Below are positions 23,400-32,523 of a stretch of DNA of 45,361 nucleotides, in pieces. Numbering within the stretch: the stretch's first letter is position 1; every line of letters starts with the position of its first letter. Source of the stretch: a virus. Made by a program: the position numbers and the translations under genes. The notes under the pieces were generated by a model. It ran no database searches and was not told the origin of the DNA. It saw only the letters and a program-made list of their open reading frames with translations. Where the stretch lies: positions 1 through 45,361 of IMG/VR virus record IMGVR_UViG_3300050821_003741; one strand, 5' to 3'.

Positions 23400-23747
23400 A
23401 TGCAAACCATCGACAATATAACCGACGACGCCAAGCAGACCATTAAGGTTTCCTTAATAGATGGAACGGTGGCAACGATTGGATTGATTTACCGTCCGGC
23501 GATCCAGCGATGGACCGCTAATATCGCGTGGAAGACGTTTTCGTGGGAAGGGATCGATCTGTGCGTCCATCCTAACCTTCTGCGGCAATGGCGGAACCTG
23601 ATTTCGTTCGGGTTGATGTGTTCGACGGTTGACGGCGCGGATCCGGTATATCAGCAGGACTTCATTAACGGGCGGGCGTCATTGATCGTTTTAAGTGCCG
23701 TCGAAGTGGCGGGAGTGGAAACGGACGTGATCGGTCAGCCGACGTGA
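23400..23747 (+). CDS. Baseplate plug-like protein
   Basis: 115 aa, beta-rich, with 'VSLIDGTVATIGLIYRPAIQRWTANIAWKTF' and 'RQWRNLISFGLMC'. Similar small proteins between the Dit-like and hub genes form a plug at the baseplate centre (Pam3 gp18-like family, as I recall it). Position is the strongest support. Confidence 0.68.
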   Translation: MQTIDNITDDAKQTIKVSLIDGTVATIGLIYRPAIQRWTANIAWKTFSWEGIDLCVHPNLLRQWRNLISFGLMCSTVDGADPVYQQDFINGRASLIVLSAVEVAGVETDVIGQPT

Positions 23748-24622
23748 AGTTTCAGAGGATTTATATTTTGACGGTGGGAATCGATGATGTGGGAACGACG
23801 GTAACGATAGCTTCCCCCATCACGTTGCATTTTGATGTTCAACGGACAACCCTGTCAAGCGCGAATACGGGGAGATTTCAGGTTTTGAATTTGAAGGAAG
23901 AGACGCGAAAAAAGATTTTCCATGACAGATATGATACGGCGACGTTCCGGCATGTAGTGTTGCAGGCGGGATATGTGGGGCAGAATCCACTCCCGGTGAT
24001 CTACCAGGGAAACATTGTGTCCGCCTATTCGTATCGGCGGCGGGCGGATTGGGTGACGGAGATAGAGGCGTTTGACGGCGGGAAAGCAATCTTGACCAGT
24101 CAGGTAGATCAAACCTTGCCCGCCGGGACGACGTTGCAAGATATGATGACTACGTTAATGAAGACGATGAGCGGAAACCAGGTGACCCCCGGAGCGGTAG
24201 GCGCGTTTAGCGGACAGGGAACGCGGGGGGTCACATTGGTGGGAAATTCGTGGGACATTTTGACGCGGACCGCTCAAGACCAGGGGGGCGCGGCGTTCAT
24301 CGACCAAGAAAAGGTCCATGTCCTGCGTAAGACGGAATATCTAAAAGGCGTGGCGGGGATACCATTGCTGTCAAGCTCGACTGGGCTTCTGAAAGCGCAA
24401 CGACGTTTTAAGGGGCGCGTGGACGTGGAGTTAATGTTTGAATCAAGGCTATCGGTGGGGCAACTGGTAGAACTTCAAAGCGCGGAACGGTTTAATAATG
24501 GGCAGTATCGGGTAGAAGGGGTGCGTCATTCGGGAACGATTAGCGCGGCGGTGGATGGGGGCGTGGTAACGACGGCGAACTTGTGGGACGGACTGAGCGC
24601 GTTGACGGGGGTACAGGTATGA
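23744..24622 (+). CDS. Baseplate hub protein
   Basis: 292 aa from GTG 23744, overlapping the previous stop. Beta-rich with 'STxNxGxFxVLNL'-like (SSANTGRFQVLNLKEETRKK), 'YQGNIVSAYSYRRRADWVTEIEAFDGG' and 'LMFESRLSVGQLVELQS'. This pattern fits gpD/gp27-like hubs that connect the tail tube to the spike. Located between the plug and spike genes. Confidence 0.8.
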   Translation: MKFQRIYILTVGIDDVGTTVTIASPITLHFDVQRTTLSSANTGRFQVLNLKEETRKKIFHDRYDTATFRHVVLQAGYVGQNPLPVIYQGNIVSAYSYRRRADWVTEIEAFDGGKAILTSQVDQTLPAGTTLQDMMTTLMKTMSGNQVTPGAVGAFSGQGTRGVTLVGNSWDILTRTAQDQGGAAFIDQEKVHVLRKTEYLKGVAGIPLLSSSTGLLKAQRRFKGRVDVELMFESRLSVGQLVELQSAERFNNGQYRVEGVRHSGTISAAVDGGVVTTANLWDGLSALTGVQV

Positions 24623-25257
24623 GCCTGACAACGGATAGCGTCATTGAACCGAAGATGCCCGACGTGATGGCGTCGTTAAAAACGGACGTCTTTAAGACGT
24701 TGCATGCGGTGAAAGTGGGGACGATTCAAACCTTCGACGGGACGAAGAAAACCGCACAAATCCAGATTTCTTTTAAGCGCGTGTTGCAAGACGGGTCCGT
24801 GGCCTCGTATCCCATTTTGGTGGATTGCCCGGTGTTTACGTTGCAGGGCGGCGGGGCGTCGGTGCAGTTACCGATTGCGTCCGGCGATTCATGCTTGGTG
24901 TTGTTCTCTGATAGAAACCTGGACGCCTGGTTTACGAACGGCGGGCAGGCAGTGCCTCTGGACGGCCGGGCGCACGATCTGAGCGATGGGATTGCGCTGG
25001 TGGGCCTAAGCCCGTTGAACAGCACGTTGCCGAATTATTCGACGACCGAGGCGACGATGAAATACGGAGGGGCGATTGTCGGGGAGAAGTTGGGGAAGGT
25101 GACGATAGCGAATCAGGCAACCACGTTGCTGTTGGCGTTGAATGGGCTGATCACGGTCATTGAGGGATTGACCACGACTACCAATATCGGCCTGAGCGCG
25201 GCGTCCATCGCGGCGTTGGAAGCTTATAAACTTGTATTTATTTCTCTCCTCTACTAA
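24619..25257 (+). CDS. Baseplate central spike (gp138 N-domain type)
   Basis: 212 aa from ATG 24619 (overlaps the hub stop). 'LHAVKVGTIQTFDGTKKTAQIQISFKRV' and 'LPIASGDSCLVLFSDRNLDAWFTNGG' are the OB-fold of the gp138/gpV membrane-puncturing spike family. The spike tip pierces the outer membrane on contraction. No His-rich iron-binding tip is seen; the C-terminus ends in a hydrophobic helix instead. Confidence 0.82.
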   Translation: MSLTTDSVIEPKMPDVMASLKTDVFKTLHAVKVGTIQTFDGTKKTAQIQISFKRVLQDGSVASYPILVDCPVFTLQGGGASVQLPIASGDSCLVLFSDRNLDAWFTNGGQAVPLDGRAHDLSDGIALVGLSPLNSTLPNYSTTEATMKYGGAIVGEKLGKVTIANQATTLLLALNGLITVIEGLTTTTNIGLSAASIAALEAYKLVFISLLY

Positions 25258-25258
25258 G

Positions 25259-25627
25259 ATGATTATAAGAAAGGTAGACGACAACAACGATTGGCACTTC
25301 GGGAAGGGGTTGAATGATTACGCCTTCGACGAAGCGGCGATCCAACAGAACGTGCGTAGCCGTATTTTGTCATGGTTCGGGGACTGTTTTTTTGCGTTGC
25401 AGGACGGGGTGGATTGGAAAGCGCGTCTGGATAAGGGGCAGAAAGATGCGTTGCGCGCCGACTTAAAAGCGGCCCTCTTACAGTCGTTCGGCGTCGTGGC
25501 CGTGAACGAAATTGACGTGGAGTTCACGGGCGATACGCGGATCCTTGTGGTGAAGTATGATATCCAGACAATTTTCAGTGCTTCTTTTCAGAGTATCATC
25601 CAGCAAGCGGCGGGCGTAGGGAGTTAA
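25259..25627 (+). CDS. Baseplate wedge protein, gp25/W-like
   Basis: 122 aa. 'DWHFGKGLNDYAFDEAAIQQNVRSRILSWFGDCFFAL' followed by 'GVDWKARL' and 'VVAVNEIDVEFTGDTRILVVKYDIQTIF' is the lysozyme-like wedge pattern of gp25/gpW. It nucleates sheath assembly on the baseplate. The ATG lacks a clear ribosome site, so coupling to the upstream stop one base before (TAAG-ATG) is probable. Confidence 0.82.
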   Translation: MIIRKVDDNNDWHFGKGLNDYAFDEAAIQQNVRSRILSWFGDCFFALQDGVDWKARLDKGQKDALRADLKAALLQSFGVVAVNEIDVEFTGDTRILVVKYDIQTIFSASFQSIIQQAAGVGS

Positions 25628-25628
25628 G

Positions 25629-26807
25629 ATGCCGAATCAATTGACCAATACGGGCCTGGAAGTCAAGAGCGTTGATGAGGTGTTCGGGTTTCTGGCGGCG
25701 GGATTTCAAACGATTTACGGCGGGGATATTAATATTGACCCCAGCACCCCGGACGGGCAAGCCCTCAATATCCTGGCGCAGTCCGTGGCGGATTATTTGG
25801 AATTGTTGAACGCGGTGTATAATTCGTTTTCGCCGGTGACGGCTTTTGGGATCGCGTTAGATGAACGGGTGGCCCTCAACGGAGTAACGCGGAAACAGGG
25901 GACGTTCACCTTTACGGATATTGTGGTGGTGACGGATAGGGCCCTAACGTTGCCGGGATTGGATGCGGCGATCAATGATCCGGCGGGAACGGGATTCACT
26001 ATAGCCGACAATGCGGGGAACCAGTTTATTCTGGCGGCGACGCATGTCATTGGCGGACCGGGGACGAACACCTTCTCTTTCCGGGCAAAAAATATCGGGG
26101 CGGTGGAAACCATCCCGAATACGATCACGAATCAGGTCACCATCACGTTGGGGGTGACTTCCGTCAATAATCCAAATATCGCCACGGCGATAGGGGAAAA
26201 CGAAGAGTCGGACGTTGAACTGAAAATCCGGCATGGGAAAAGCTTCAATCTGGCGGCGGTAGGTCCGGCGGATAGCATCCAGGGCGCCATTTTGAATATC
26301 AATGGCGTCACGGATGCGCTGGTGGCCGAGAACACCACGGGCGCCCTGGCCAATGGCGTTCCGGCTCATGGGATTTGGACTATTGTGGAAAACGGGGCCT
26401 TGGCGGATATTGGAAAAGCGATCTATGCGAAAAAGGCCCCGGGATGCGCCATGAAAGGGTCGGTGTCGTTCTTGATCACACGGCCCAATGGAACGACTTT
26501 CACGGCTGTGTTTGATCGGCCCATTTCTCAAAACCTTTTTGTGCGATTCAGTATCTTGCCGAGAAACCCCGGCGTGACGTTCGACAATACGTTGATCAAG
26601 CAGGAGTTGGCGGCGGCGTTGCAGTTCAAATTAAATCAGTCTCCGAACATTGGGGATGTGGTGATCGCCATGCTGACGATTGCGCCGCTTGGAATCTTAA
26701 CCAGCGTCCAGGTATCGGCGGACGGAGCCAATTGGTTTGATATTGTGACACCGACGGATTTTCAGCATAAATTCGTGGCCGATCAGAGCCGGATAACGAT
26801 CCTGTGA
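25629..26807 (+). CDS. Baseplate J-like wedge protein
   Basis: 392 aa. Baseplate_J features: 'FQTIYGGDINIDPSTPDGQALNILAQSVADYLELLNAVYNSF' in pieces at residues 27-65, 'GENEESDVELKIRHGKSF' near 192 and 'GAILNINGVTDALVAENTTG' near 222. It forms wedge arms linking the hub to fibres. It directly follows the gp25-like gene, as in P2 and Mu. Confidence 0.9.
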   Translation: MPNQLTNTGLEVKSVDEVFGFLAAGFQTIYGGDINIDPSTPDGQALNILAQSVADYLELLNAVYNSFSPVTAFGIALDERVALNGVTRKQGTFTFTDIVVVTDRALTLPGLDAAINDPAGTGFTIADNAGNQFILAATHVIGGPGTNTFSFRAKNIGAVETIPNTITNQVTITLGVTSVNNPNIATAIGENEESDVELKIRHGKSFNLAAVGPADSIQGAILNINGVTDALVAENTTGALANGVPAHGIWTIVENGALADIGKAIYAKKAPGCAMKGSVSFLITRPNGTTFTAVFDRPISQNLFVRFSILPRNPGVTFDNTLIKQELAAALQFKLNQSPNIGDVVIAMLTIAPLGILTSVQVSADGANWFDIVTPTDFQHKFVADQSRITIL

Positions 26808-27469
26808 GCGGATTTGGATTTGGAGGGTATGGTTTTGGACCTTATGATAGCGGACCGTCCCCCATCGATTTCAGTGATGCGGTGGTCTATTATGTAAATC
26901 TTTTGATCATCCAATATCGAGCCAAAAGCAACGCTCGAAATACGGTGGGGGTATTAACACAAGAAGGTGTGGCAGATGGAATTGTGGCGGCGGTGCGTGA
27001 CGGGTTTGATATCAATACCGCCGTGGGGTTGCAGATCGATCTGTTGGGAACCTATCGCGGAGCGGTGCGGACGGTATTCGGGTTGGATTTGACCCATAGT
27101 TATTTCGCAACGCCGGTATATGGGGAAGCGGACGCGGATACGGTAAAAGGCTTCGCATTTTACGGGGATGTGATAACGTGGTTCTTTTTGCAGTATGCCG
27201 ACGCGGTGCGGCCCATTTATTCGATGAACGATGATGAGTTGCGGAGGCTGATTAAGTTCCGGGCGGAATCACAGTCACGGTTTTTGAGCCTCCAGGAGAT
27301 TGATAATATCCTGTTTGAATTTTTCGGAACGAACGTAACATTGACGGATAATGGGGATATGAGCATCACATATACCCATAATATTGGGGACTCGGATACG
27401 CTGTTCGGGATCGTGAAGGATACGAATAGTCTGCCAAGTCCGGCGGGCGTGTTGGTGATCGTGGCATGA
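26804..27469 (+). CDS. Baseplate protein, DUF2612 / tail protein I-like
   Basis: 221 aa from GTG 26804. Helical 'LLIIQYRAKSNARNTVGVLTQEGV', 'GLQIDLLGTYRGAVRTVFG', and 'MNDDELRRLIKFRAESQSRFLSLQEIDNILFEFFG' in parts. These fit DUF2612 wedge proteins that act with J and attach fibres. The Gly/Tyr/Phe-rich first 17 residues are unusual. Confidence 0.8.
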   Translation: MSGFGFGGYGFGPYDSGPSPIDFSDAVVYYVNLLIIQYRAKSNARNTVGVLTQEGVADGIVAAVRDGFDINTAVGLQIDLLGTYRGAVRTVFGLDLTHSYFATPVYGEADADTVKGFAFYGDVITWFFLQYADAVRPIYSMNDDELRRLIKFRAESQSRFLSLQEIDNILFEFFGTNVTLTDNGDMSITYTHNIGDSDTLFGIVKDTNSLPSPAGVLVIVA

Positions 27470-27482
27470 GATTGGAGGACCG

Positions 27483-28340
27483 ATGGCGAAATTAAGTCGT
27501 GCATTGTTGACGCTGTTTGGGAGAGATGGGCCTACCAATGATTTCGGTGAATTTGGTTCACAGGCCGCCAACGCTCCTTTAAAAACTAAAGATCCGGCGA
27601 CGATCCAGGCATTAACGGCATGGCTGACGGGGCTAAAAGCGGCGATCAACAATACCAGCAAAGCGCCCTATTTGGAAGACCTCAACGCCCTTTTTTATCT
27701 TCATTCATATATGTCGGCGTATATGTTTCAGGAAGGCGTCCCGGAATGGGAAGCCAATACCAATTATTTTACCAACAGTATCGTCAAGAAGTCCGGGACG
27801 GCGGAACTGTATATTTCAAAGACGGACAACAACCAGGGCAATTCGTTGCCGACGAATTCTGCCGATACCGCGTTTTGGAAGATTTTACAACAGGGGCCTC
27901 CCCCGGGTTCTCTGTTGGATTTTGCGGGAACCTCTGCGCCGCCGGGTTGGTTGATGTGCGACGGATCGGCAGTGAGTCGAACGACCTATGCAAATCTTTT
28001 CGCGGCGATTTCGACAACCTGGGGGATAGGGGATGGGGTGACGACTTTTAATATCCCGGATTTCCGGCGGCGTGTAGCTGTGGGGTCCGGCGGAGGCGGC
28101 ACAGCCGATCTTGGGAATGCGGTTGGAAACGTCGGCGGACAAGAAGCCCATGTTTTGACGACGAACGAAATGCCTGCTCATACACATAATTTCACGGATT
28201 TTAACGTTCCGGGAGGGACAGCGACAATTGCCGCTGGCGCGGCGGCATTTGGAACGGGCCCTACATCTTCGGCGGGTGGTGGGGCTGGGCATAATAATAT
28301 TCAACCCAGTGCAGTTGTTCTCAAGATCATCAAGATTTGA
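27483..28340 (+). CDS. Tail fibre with phage collar domain
   Basis: 285 aa. A helical N-terminal section ends near residue 90, followed by a carbohydrate-binding-like 'EWEANTNYFTNSIVKKSG', then the collar domain: 'GSLLDFAGTSAPPGWLMCDGSAVSRTTYANLFAAI' in parts, 'TTFNIPDFRRRVAVGSG' and 'MPAHTHNF'. The C-terminus 'NNIQPSAVVLKIIKI' is typical. It is cytoplasmic, with no signal peptide, and is likely the fibre attached to the DUF2612 protein. Confidence 0.88.
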   Translation: MAKLSRALLTLFGRDGPTNDFGEFGSQAANAPLKTKDPATIQALTAWLTGLKAAINNTSKAPYLEDLNALFYLHSYMSAYMFQEGVPEWEANTNYFTNSIVKKSGTAELYISKTDNNQGNSLPTNSADTAFWKILQQGPPPGSLLDFAGTSAPPGWLMCDGSAVSRTTYANLFAAISTTWGIGDGVTTFNIPDFRRRVAVGSGGGGTADLGNAVGNVGGQEAHVLTTNEMPAHTHNFTDFNVPGGTATIAAGAAAFGTGPTSSAGGGAGHNNIQPSAVVLKIIKI

Positions 28341-28361
28341 AGAAATTCCAGGGAGGAAATA

Positions 28362-29693
28362 ATGAAAAAGAAAATCGGACTCATCTTGGCGTTGATGGGC
28401 GTTGCCGTGGGGGTATGGGCCACCTCCATCGTTTACTCGAAATACGTGGTGAATGAACCTGCCCTGGCTTATAGTAAAACGTATCAGGTGGATTTGTTGA
28501 CGGCGGGAAAGAACGGGCGAAGTATTGACGCTTTTGCCGCGACAACCGCGTACAGTAGCGCGACCATCGCTAATGTGACTTTTGCGGACGGCGGGGTTTC
28601 CACAAACACGTTGACCGTTGCGGATAATACGGGATTGTTGGGCGTGTCGGCTACAGATCAAATCACAATCACATCGACGGCCCCTTTAAAAAACATGGTC
28701 CTCTTTGTGAATGGGATCCGGTTACGGGCGTTCTATGATTGGAAAGTAGGTGTGGATACGGGGACCACAGCCGGGAATCTTGCCAAAACCATGAATCGTC
28801 TTCCTGGTATCGCGGCATCGGCTTCCGGGGCGGTTGTATTCGCTACCGCTACAACGGTCGGCGCGGCGGCGAATTCATTTACCATCACGAAAAATGCGGC
28901 GACGGGACTGACCATAGCCAGCGCCAATTTTACGGGGGGTGTGGATAATGCCTCCGTGACCATCAACGGGAAAAAATTGACCGTGGGGATCGATATTTCC
29001 ACGACCACGTTGGATACGTCGTCCGGGACGGCCAAAGCCATTTCAACCGCCATTATGGGGAATAGCGCGTTAAGCGCAATCATTCAATCAACATGGACGG
29101 CAGGTGGAGTGGTTTCTACTACTTCAACGGCGGCTGGGGTCAATGCTTTCACGGCAACAGCGAATCCGCCGACGCATCTTGTGTGGGGGGCTTCTACTTT
29201 CCAGGGCGGAACGGCACCAGCCTGGGCGTTGAACGGGACGAAGATTACGGTAACAAACCATTCTCTCTCTACCGGTCTGCCGATTCTGTATACGACGGGA
29301 ACGCTGGCGATTGGAGGATTGACGAACACGACGACTTATTTTGCCATTCTCTATGACGCCAATACCTTCGGATTGGCGACGACTTCCACCGGCGCCGTGG
29401 CTGGATCCGCCATCGTCTTGACTTCCACATCTACGGCGGGGCCTCATACGTATACATTAGCGGCATTACCAATCACCGGAACATTTGGGTTTAAGTGGCA
29501 ATTCTCCGACGACGCAAATACCTGGTTTGATTTTGCGGTATCCAGTGTGACATTCGCAAGTCCCTATACGGCGGCCACGACATCATGGGATTTTGGCCCT
29601 GTAAGCCATCGTTATATCCGCGTGAACGAAAGCGCGGGAACGGCGGGCGGATTAAACGTGCAAATTGCGGGGACGGGAAAGAATACGGATTAA
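28362..29693 (+). CDS. Sec-targeted fibre-like protein C
   Basis: 443 aa. Signal peptide MKKKIGLILALMGVAVGVWA with cleavage near residue 20. The body is Thr/Ala/Gly-rich beta structure with several 'TITKNAATGLTIASANFTGGVDN'-like segments. The C-terminal 80 residues ('FKWQFSDDANTWFDFAVSS', 'RYIRVNESAGTAGGLNVQI') resemble a jelly-roll domain. A GGGAGGAAATA site precedes the ATG. It follows the collar fibre. Confidence 0.72.
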   Translation: MKKKIGLILALMGVAVGVWATSIVYSKYVVNEPALAYSKTYQVDLLTAGKNGRSIDAFAATTAYSSATIANVTFADGGVSTNTLTVADNTGLLGVSATDQITITSTAPLKNMVLFVNGIRLRAFYDWKVGVDTGTTAGNLAKTMNRLPGIAASASGAVVFATATTVGAAANSFTITKNAATGLTIASANFTGGVDNASVTINGKKLTVGIDISTTTLDTSSGTAKAISTAIMGNSALSAIIQSTWTAGGVVSTTSTAAGVNAFTATANPPTHLVWGASTFQGGTAPAWALNGTKITVTNHSLSTGLPILYTTGTLAIGGLTNTTTYFAILYDANTFGLATTSTGAVAGSAIVLTSTSTAGPHTYTLAALPITGTFGFKWQFSDDANTWFDFAVSSVTFASPYTAATTSWDFGPVSHRYIRVNESAGTAGGLNVQIAGTGKNTD

Positions 29694-29705
29694 GAGAGGG
29701 TTTCC

Positions 29706-31742
29706 ATGGCGCGTTTTATGACAAAAAAGAATCTCCTAAAAATCGCCTCGGCGTCAGTACTTCTGGTATTGGCGCCGAGGGCGCGGGCGGACACGTTCAC
29801 GACGCGGTTGGGCCTCGTTAAACCCACCATCGGGTCGTTGGGATGGGGAACGAAATGGAATAACAACGCCGACCTTGTCGATTCCGGCATGGGTATTTTG
29901 GCGGTCCCAAATGCATGGACATCGACAAACACTTTCTCCATGCCCGTAGGATTTGGTGTCGCAAGCCCAACCCCTAATTTTTCCCTGACGACGGGGGGAG
30001 GTCTTAGTATAGGGCAAAACAGTTTCAGTTCCACTTGGAATTTCGACCAGGGAGGATTACATATAGAAATGCCGCAGGCAAAAGACGTGGACGCCAGCGG
30101 CGGATTTGGGGCAGTGAAAATATTTGCCAACAATCCACATGACTCAACGTTGCAAGGGACGTTTGCGCTCGTCACGGCTTCGACCCCATCTTGGCGGCAT
30201 GGCCTGATTGAATGTATCGAACAAGGAAGCGCGTTTCGTGATTTTCGGATCAATCAAAGCGGCGGCGATGTGGTATTCGGGAGTACGAATCCGGGATTGG
30301 GATTATTCGACGCACGGCAGGGGACTAACCAACATATTATCTTTGACCAGGCGGGGATATCTTTATCCGGGGCCGCTGGAATCTCAGTAGTAAATGATGC
30401 GGGGAACACAAACGAACCTTTGGAAATACGCGCCAGCACAACCGCGTTCACGGCGGGGGATGTGGTTATTGGAACGACGCAACCGGCCGTAGGGCTTTTT
30501 CAAGTGCATCAGGGAACGAATAAGAATATCATTCTAGATAAGGCTGGCGTTACATTGGCAAATGCGGTAGGAATATCGGCGGTGAATGACGCGGGAAATG
30601 CAAATATACCTTTGGAAATACGCGCCACCCAGTCGGCGTTTACGGCGGGAGGGGTTGCTTTTGGAAATTTGGCCCCATATGCCAATGTGACGGTGGGAGC
30701 GGGAGGGGCTAGTGCTGGAACTGCGGCTGTGGCCCTTACTTCTGGGACAGTCTTGGCAACCCCGGTGGGAGGTGTAGTGGAATGGAACGGAACCAATTTA
30801 TTTATTACCCAAAATGTGGGGCCTACGCGGAAAACTTTTGCGTATATAGATTCTCCTCTCTCTGGATTCTCAGGAACGCTTTCGGGGAGTAGTGTTTCGG
30901 GGGGAACCTTTGGAGCGGTCAACGGGTCTGCGTTGACAAGTCTGACGGCGGCGAATATCACGGGAAGCAATACACTGCCCGATGGTGTATTAAGCACAAA
31001 TGTTCCTCTCTTGAATACGGCGAATACCTGGACAAAACCGCAAACGATATCCACATCGGTCGCCGGAGCTTTTGTCGTCAATTCAACAAACCTCGTCGTA
31101 AACGGCGCGACAAATCGCGTGGGTGTCGGCATTGCTCCTGTGGCCGGTGTAATGCAAATCAAGGGTGGAACCGACGAAGATATCCAAATTGGGTCCGGGG
31201 TGGCGATTAGTACGGCAGTCGTAATAAACGCCGTCAATGATGCGGCAGGCCTCAATGTACCGTTGGAGATTCGCGCCAATTGGACGGCGATTACTATGGG
31301 GAATTTTGCAATTGGCCTAGGCGGAGGAGTTCCGACGGCGCAATTACATACAGGCGGGACGGTGCGTTTTGCTAATTTTGGCGCGGGAACAGCGACGTTT
31401 GACGCAAACGGTAATATCAGTTCTGTTTCCGATATCCGAATGAAGGATGTGGACGGCCCGTTCACCCGAGGACTCCACGATATTTTAGGGATCCAGCCAA
31501 TTCTGTACCACTGGAAAGCGGAGTCGGGCTTGGATACGGAAAACCAATATGCCGGGTTCTCTGCCCAGGACGTGTTGCCCCATATTCCAGAAGCCACATT
31601 ACAGAACAAAGACGGATTCTATTCTTTCCAAGATCGCCCGGTCATCGCCGCGCTCGTCAATGCGGTCAAGGAATTGTCTGCGAAAGTGGATGCCCTTCAA
31701 ACACAGGTGAATGATTTAACAGAGGCCAAGGGGTATAAATAA
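29706..31742 (+). CDS. Sec-targeted tail spike/fibre with S74 intramolecular chaperone
   Basis: 678 aa. An N-terminal signal peptide (KKNLLKIASASVLLVLAP, cleavage after ARA near residue 29) precedes 'FTTRLGLVKPTIGSLGWGTKWNNNADLVDSG', a fibre segment. Three copies of a module of roughly 60 residues with 'GIS.VNDAGN.N.PLEIRA' occur, near 187-253, 254-319 and about 480-540. The C-terminal 105 residues are a peptidase S74 chaperone: SDIRMKD with Ser575 and Lys580 as the expected dyad, 'QYAGFSAQDVLP', and a final coiled coil. S74 domains trimerise the fibre and then cleave themselves off. Confidence 0.88.
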   Translation: MARFMTKKNLLKIASASVLLVLAPRARADTFTTRLGLVKPTIGSLGWGTKWNNNADLVDSGMGILAVPNAWTSTNTFSMPVGFGVASPTPNFSLTTGGGLSIGQNSFSSTWNFDQGGLHIEMPQAKDVDASGGFGAVKIFANNPHDSTLQGTFALVTASTPSWRHGLIECIEQGSAFRDFRINQSGGDVVFGSTNPGLGLFDARQGTNQHIIFDQAGISLSGAAGISVVNDAGNTNEPLEIRASTTAFTAGDVVIGTTQPAVGLFQVHQGTNKNIILDKAGVTLANAVGISAVNDAGNANIPLEIRATQSAFTAGGVAFGNLAPYANVTVGAGGASAGTAAVALTSGTVLATPVGGVVEWNGTNLFITQNVGPTRKTFAYIDSPLSGFSGTLSGSSVSGGTFGAVNGSALTSLTAANITGSNTLPDGVLSTNVPLLNTANTWTKPQTISTSVAGAFVVNSTNLVVNGATNRVGVGIAPVAGVMQIKGGTDEDIQIGSGVAISTAVVINAVNDAAGLNVPLEIRANWTAITMGNFAIGLGGGVPTAQLHTGGTVRFANFGAGTATFDANGNISSVSDIRMKDVDGPFTRGLHDILGIQPILYHWKAESGLDTENQYAGFSAQDVLPHIPEATLQNKDGFYSFQDRPVIAALVNAVKELSAKVDALQTQVNDLTEAKGYK

Positions 31743-31747
31743 AATCC

Positions 31748-32029
31748 GTGGACGAAAAATCGGATCGCGGCAGATTTGTAATCATCCACGATATGGATAT
31801 GATTGCGACGAAGATTTTGAAGTGGGGCGGGGTGGCGGGCGCCTTGTGGGCGGCGATGGCTTTCGGTGTTAGGCTTAAAGATGTCGTCGAACAGAATCCT
31901 GCGTTGGTTAAAAGCGTGGACGGATTGGGAGATCGGTTGACGTGGGATGAAACGGACGCAAAAGACAAGTTTGATGCGATCATTCAGCGGTTGGACCGAA
32001 TAGAAAAAAAGATAGATCGGCAACGATAA
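31748..32029 (+). CDS. Small membrane protein, holin-like candidate
   Basis: 93 aa from GTG 31748 (alternative ATG 31793). One hydrophobic helix near residues 26-43 (WGGVAGALWAAMAFGVRL) followed by a charged coiled coil ending 'IQRLDRIEKKIDRQR'. The layout is like XhlA/haemolysin-type lysis proteins, and the position near the endolysin supports a lysis role. Not certain. Confidence 0.55.
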   Translation: MDEKSDRGRFVIIHDMDMIATKILKWGGVAGALWAAMAFGVRLKDVVEQNPALVKSVDGLGDRLTWDETDAKDKFDAIIQRLDRIEKKIDRQR

Positions 32030-32083
32030 TGGAGCGGAACGGTGGTGTGGTTTAATTTTTTTCACTGGCGGGAAAGAGGGAAT

Positions 32084-32365
32084 ATGGTTGAACGGCGGGA
32101 ATACCACGAAATAGAACCGAGGGCGGATTGGAAAACGTGGGTGGAAATTGTGTCCATGTGTGTCCCAATCATAATGTTGGGCATGTTTTGGGGGATGATG
32201 AAGACGGACTCGGGTTATTTCAAGGAAGAAATTTCCGATATATCGACGAAGATTTACGATCACGAAACGCGCATCAGCCGGGGGGAAGCGGTCCAGCAGG
32301 AGATGGAGAAACAAATCCCCATCATCAATGCTAAATTGGATCGGCTGATTGCGGGGAGGAAATGA
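32084..32365 (+). CDS. Membrane protein with coiled coil (lysis-module candidate)
   Basis: 93 aa from ATG 32084 with GAGGGAAT upstream; a GTG at 32042 is possible. One membrane helix near residues 21-40 (VEIVSMCVPIIMLGMFWGMM), then 'EEISDISTKIYDHETRISRGEAVQQEME' coiled coil. It could be a second holin-like or spanin-like component. No lipobox or periplasmic signature is visible. Confidence 0.55.
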   Translation: MVERREYHEIEPRADWKTWVEIVSMCVPIIMLGMFWGMMKTDSGYFKEEISDISTKIYDHETRISRGEAVQQEMEKQIPIINAKLDRLIAGRK

Positions 32366-32523
32366 TGGACGACGGGTTATTGATCTGCGCCAGTTGCCAT
32401 CATTATTTTGATCCGGCGACGGGGGAAGTCAGCGAAAAATATAGCAACGTCACGGTGGTGAACACCGATAAAGAATTTTGCAAACCCTGTACGAAAGAAA
32501 AGGATATGTGGCCCCGTGGATAA
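32365..32523 (+). CDS. Small zinc-binding protein (52 aa)
   Basis: CASC near residue 8 and CKPC near 41 define a zinc site around a 'HHYFDPATGEVSEKYSNVTVVNTDKEF' loop. Start ATG 32365 overlaps the previous stop (ATGATG; 32362 also possible) with GGGGAGGA upstream. The 3' end overlaps the endolysin by 8 bases. Confidence 0.6.
   Translation: MDDGLLICASCHHYFDPATGEVSEKYSNVTVVNTDKEFCKPCTKEKDMWPRG

Noticed and set aside
30509-31609. 366-codon minus-strand frame opposite the S74 fibre
   Set aside because: Pro/Val/Thr-rich antisense reading of a fibre gene; no start signal and no recognisable domain.
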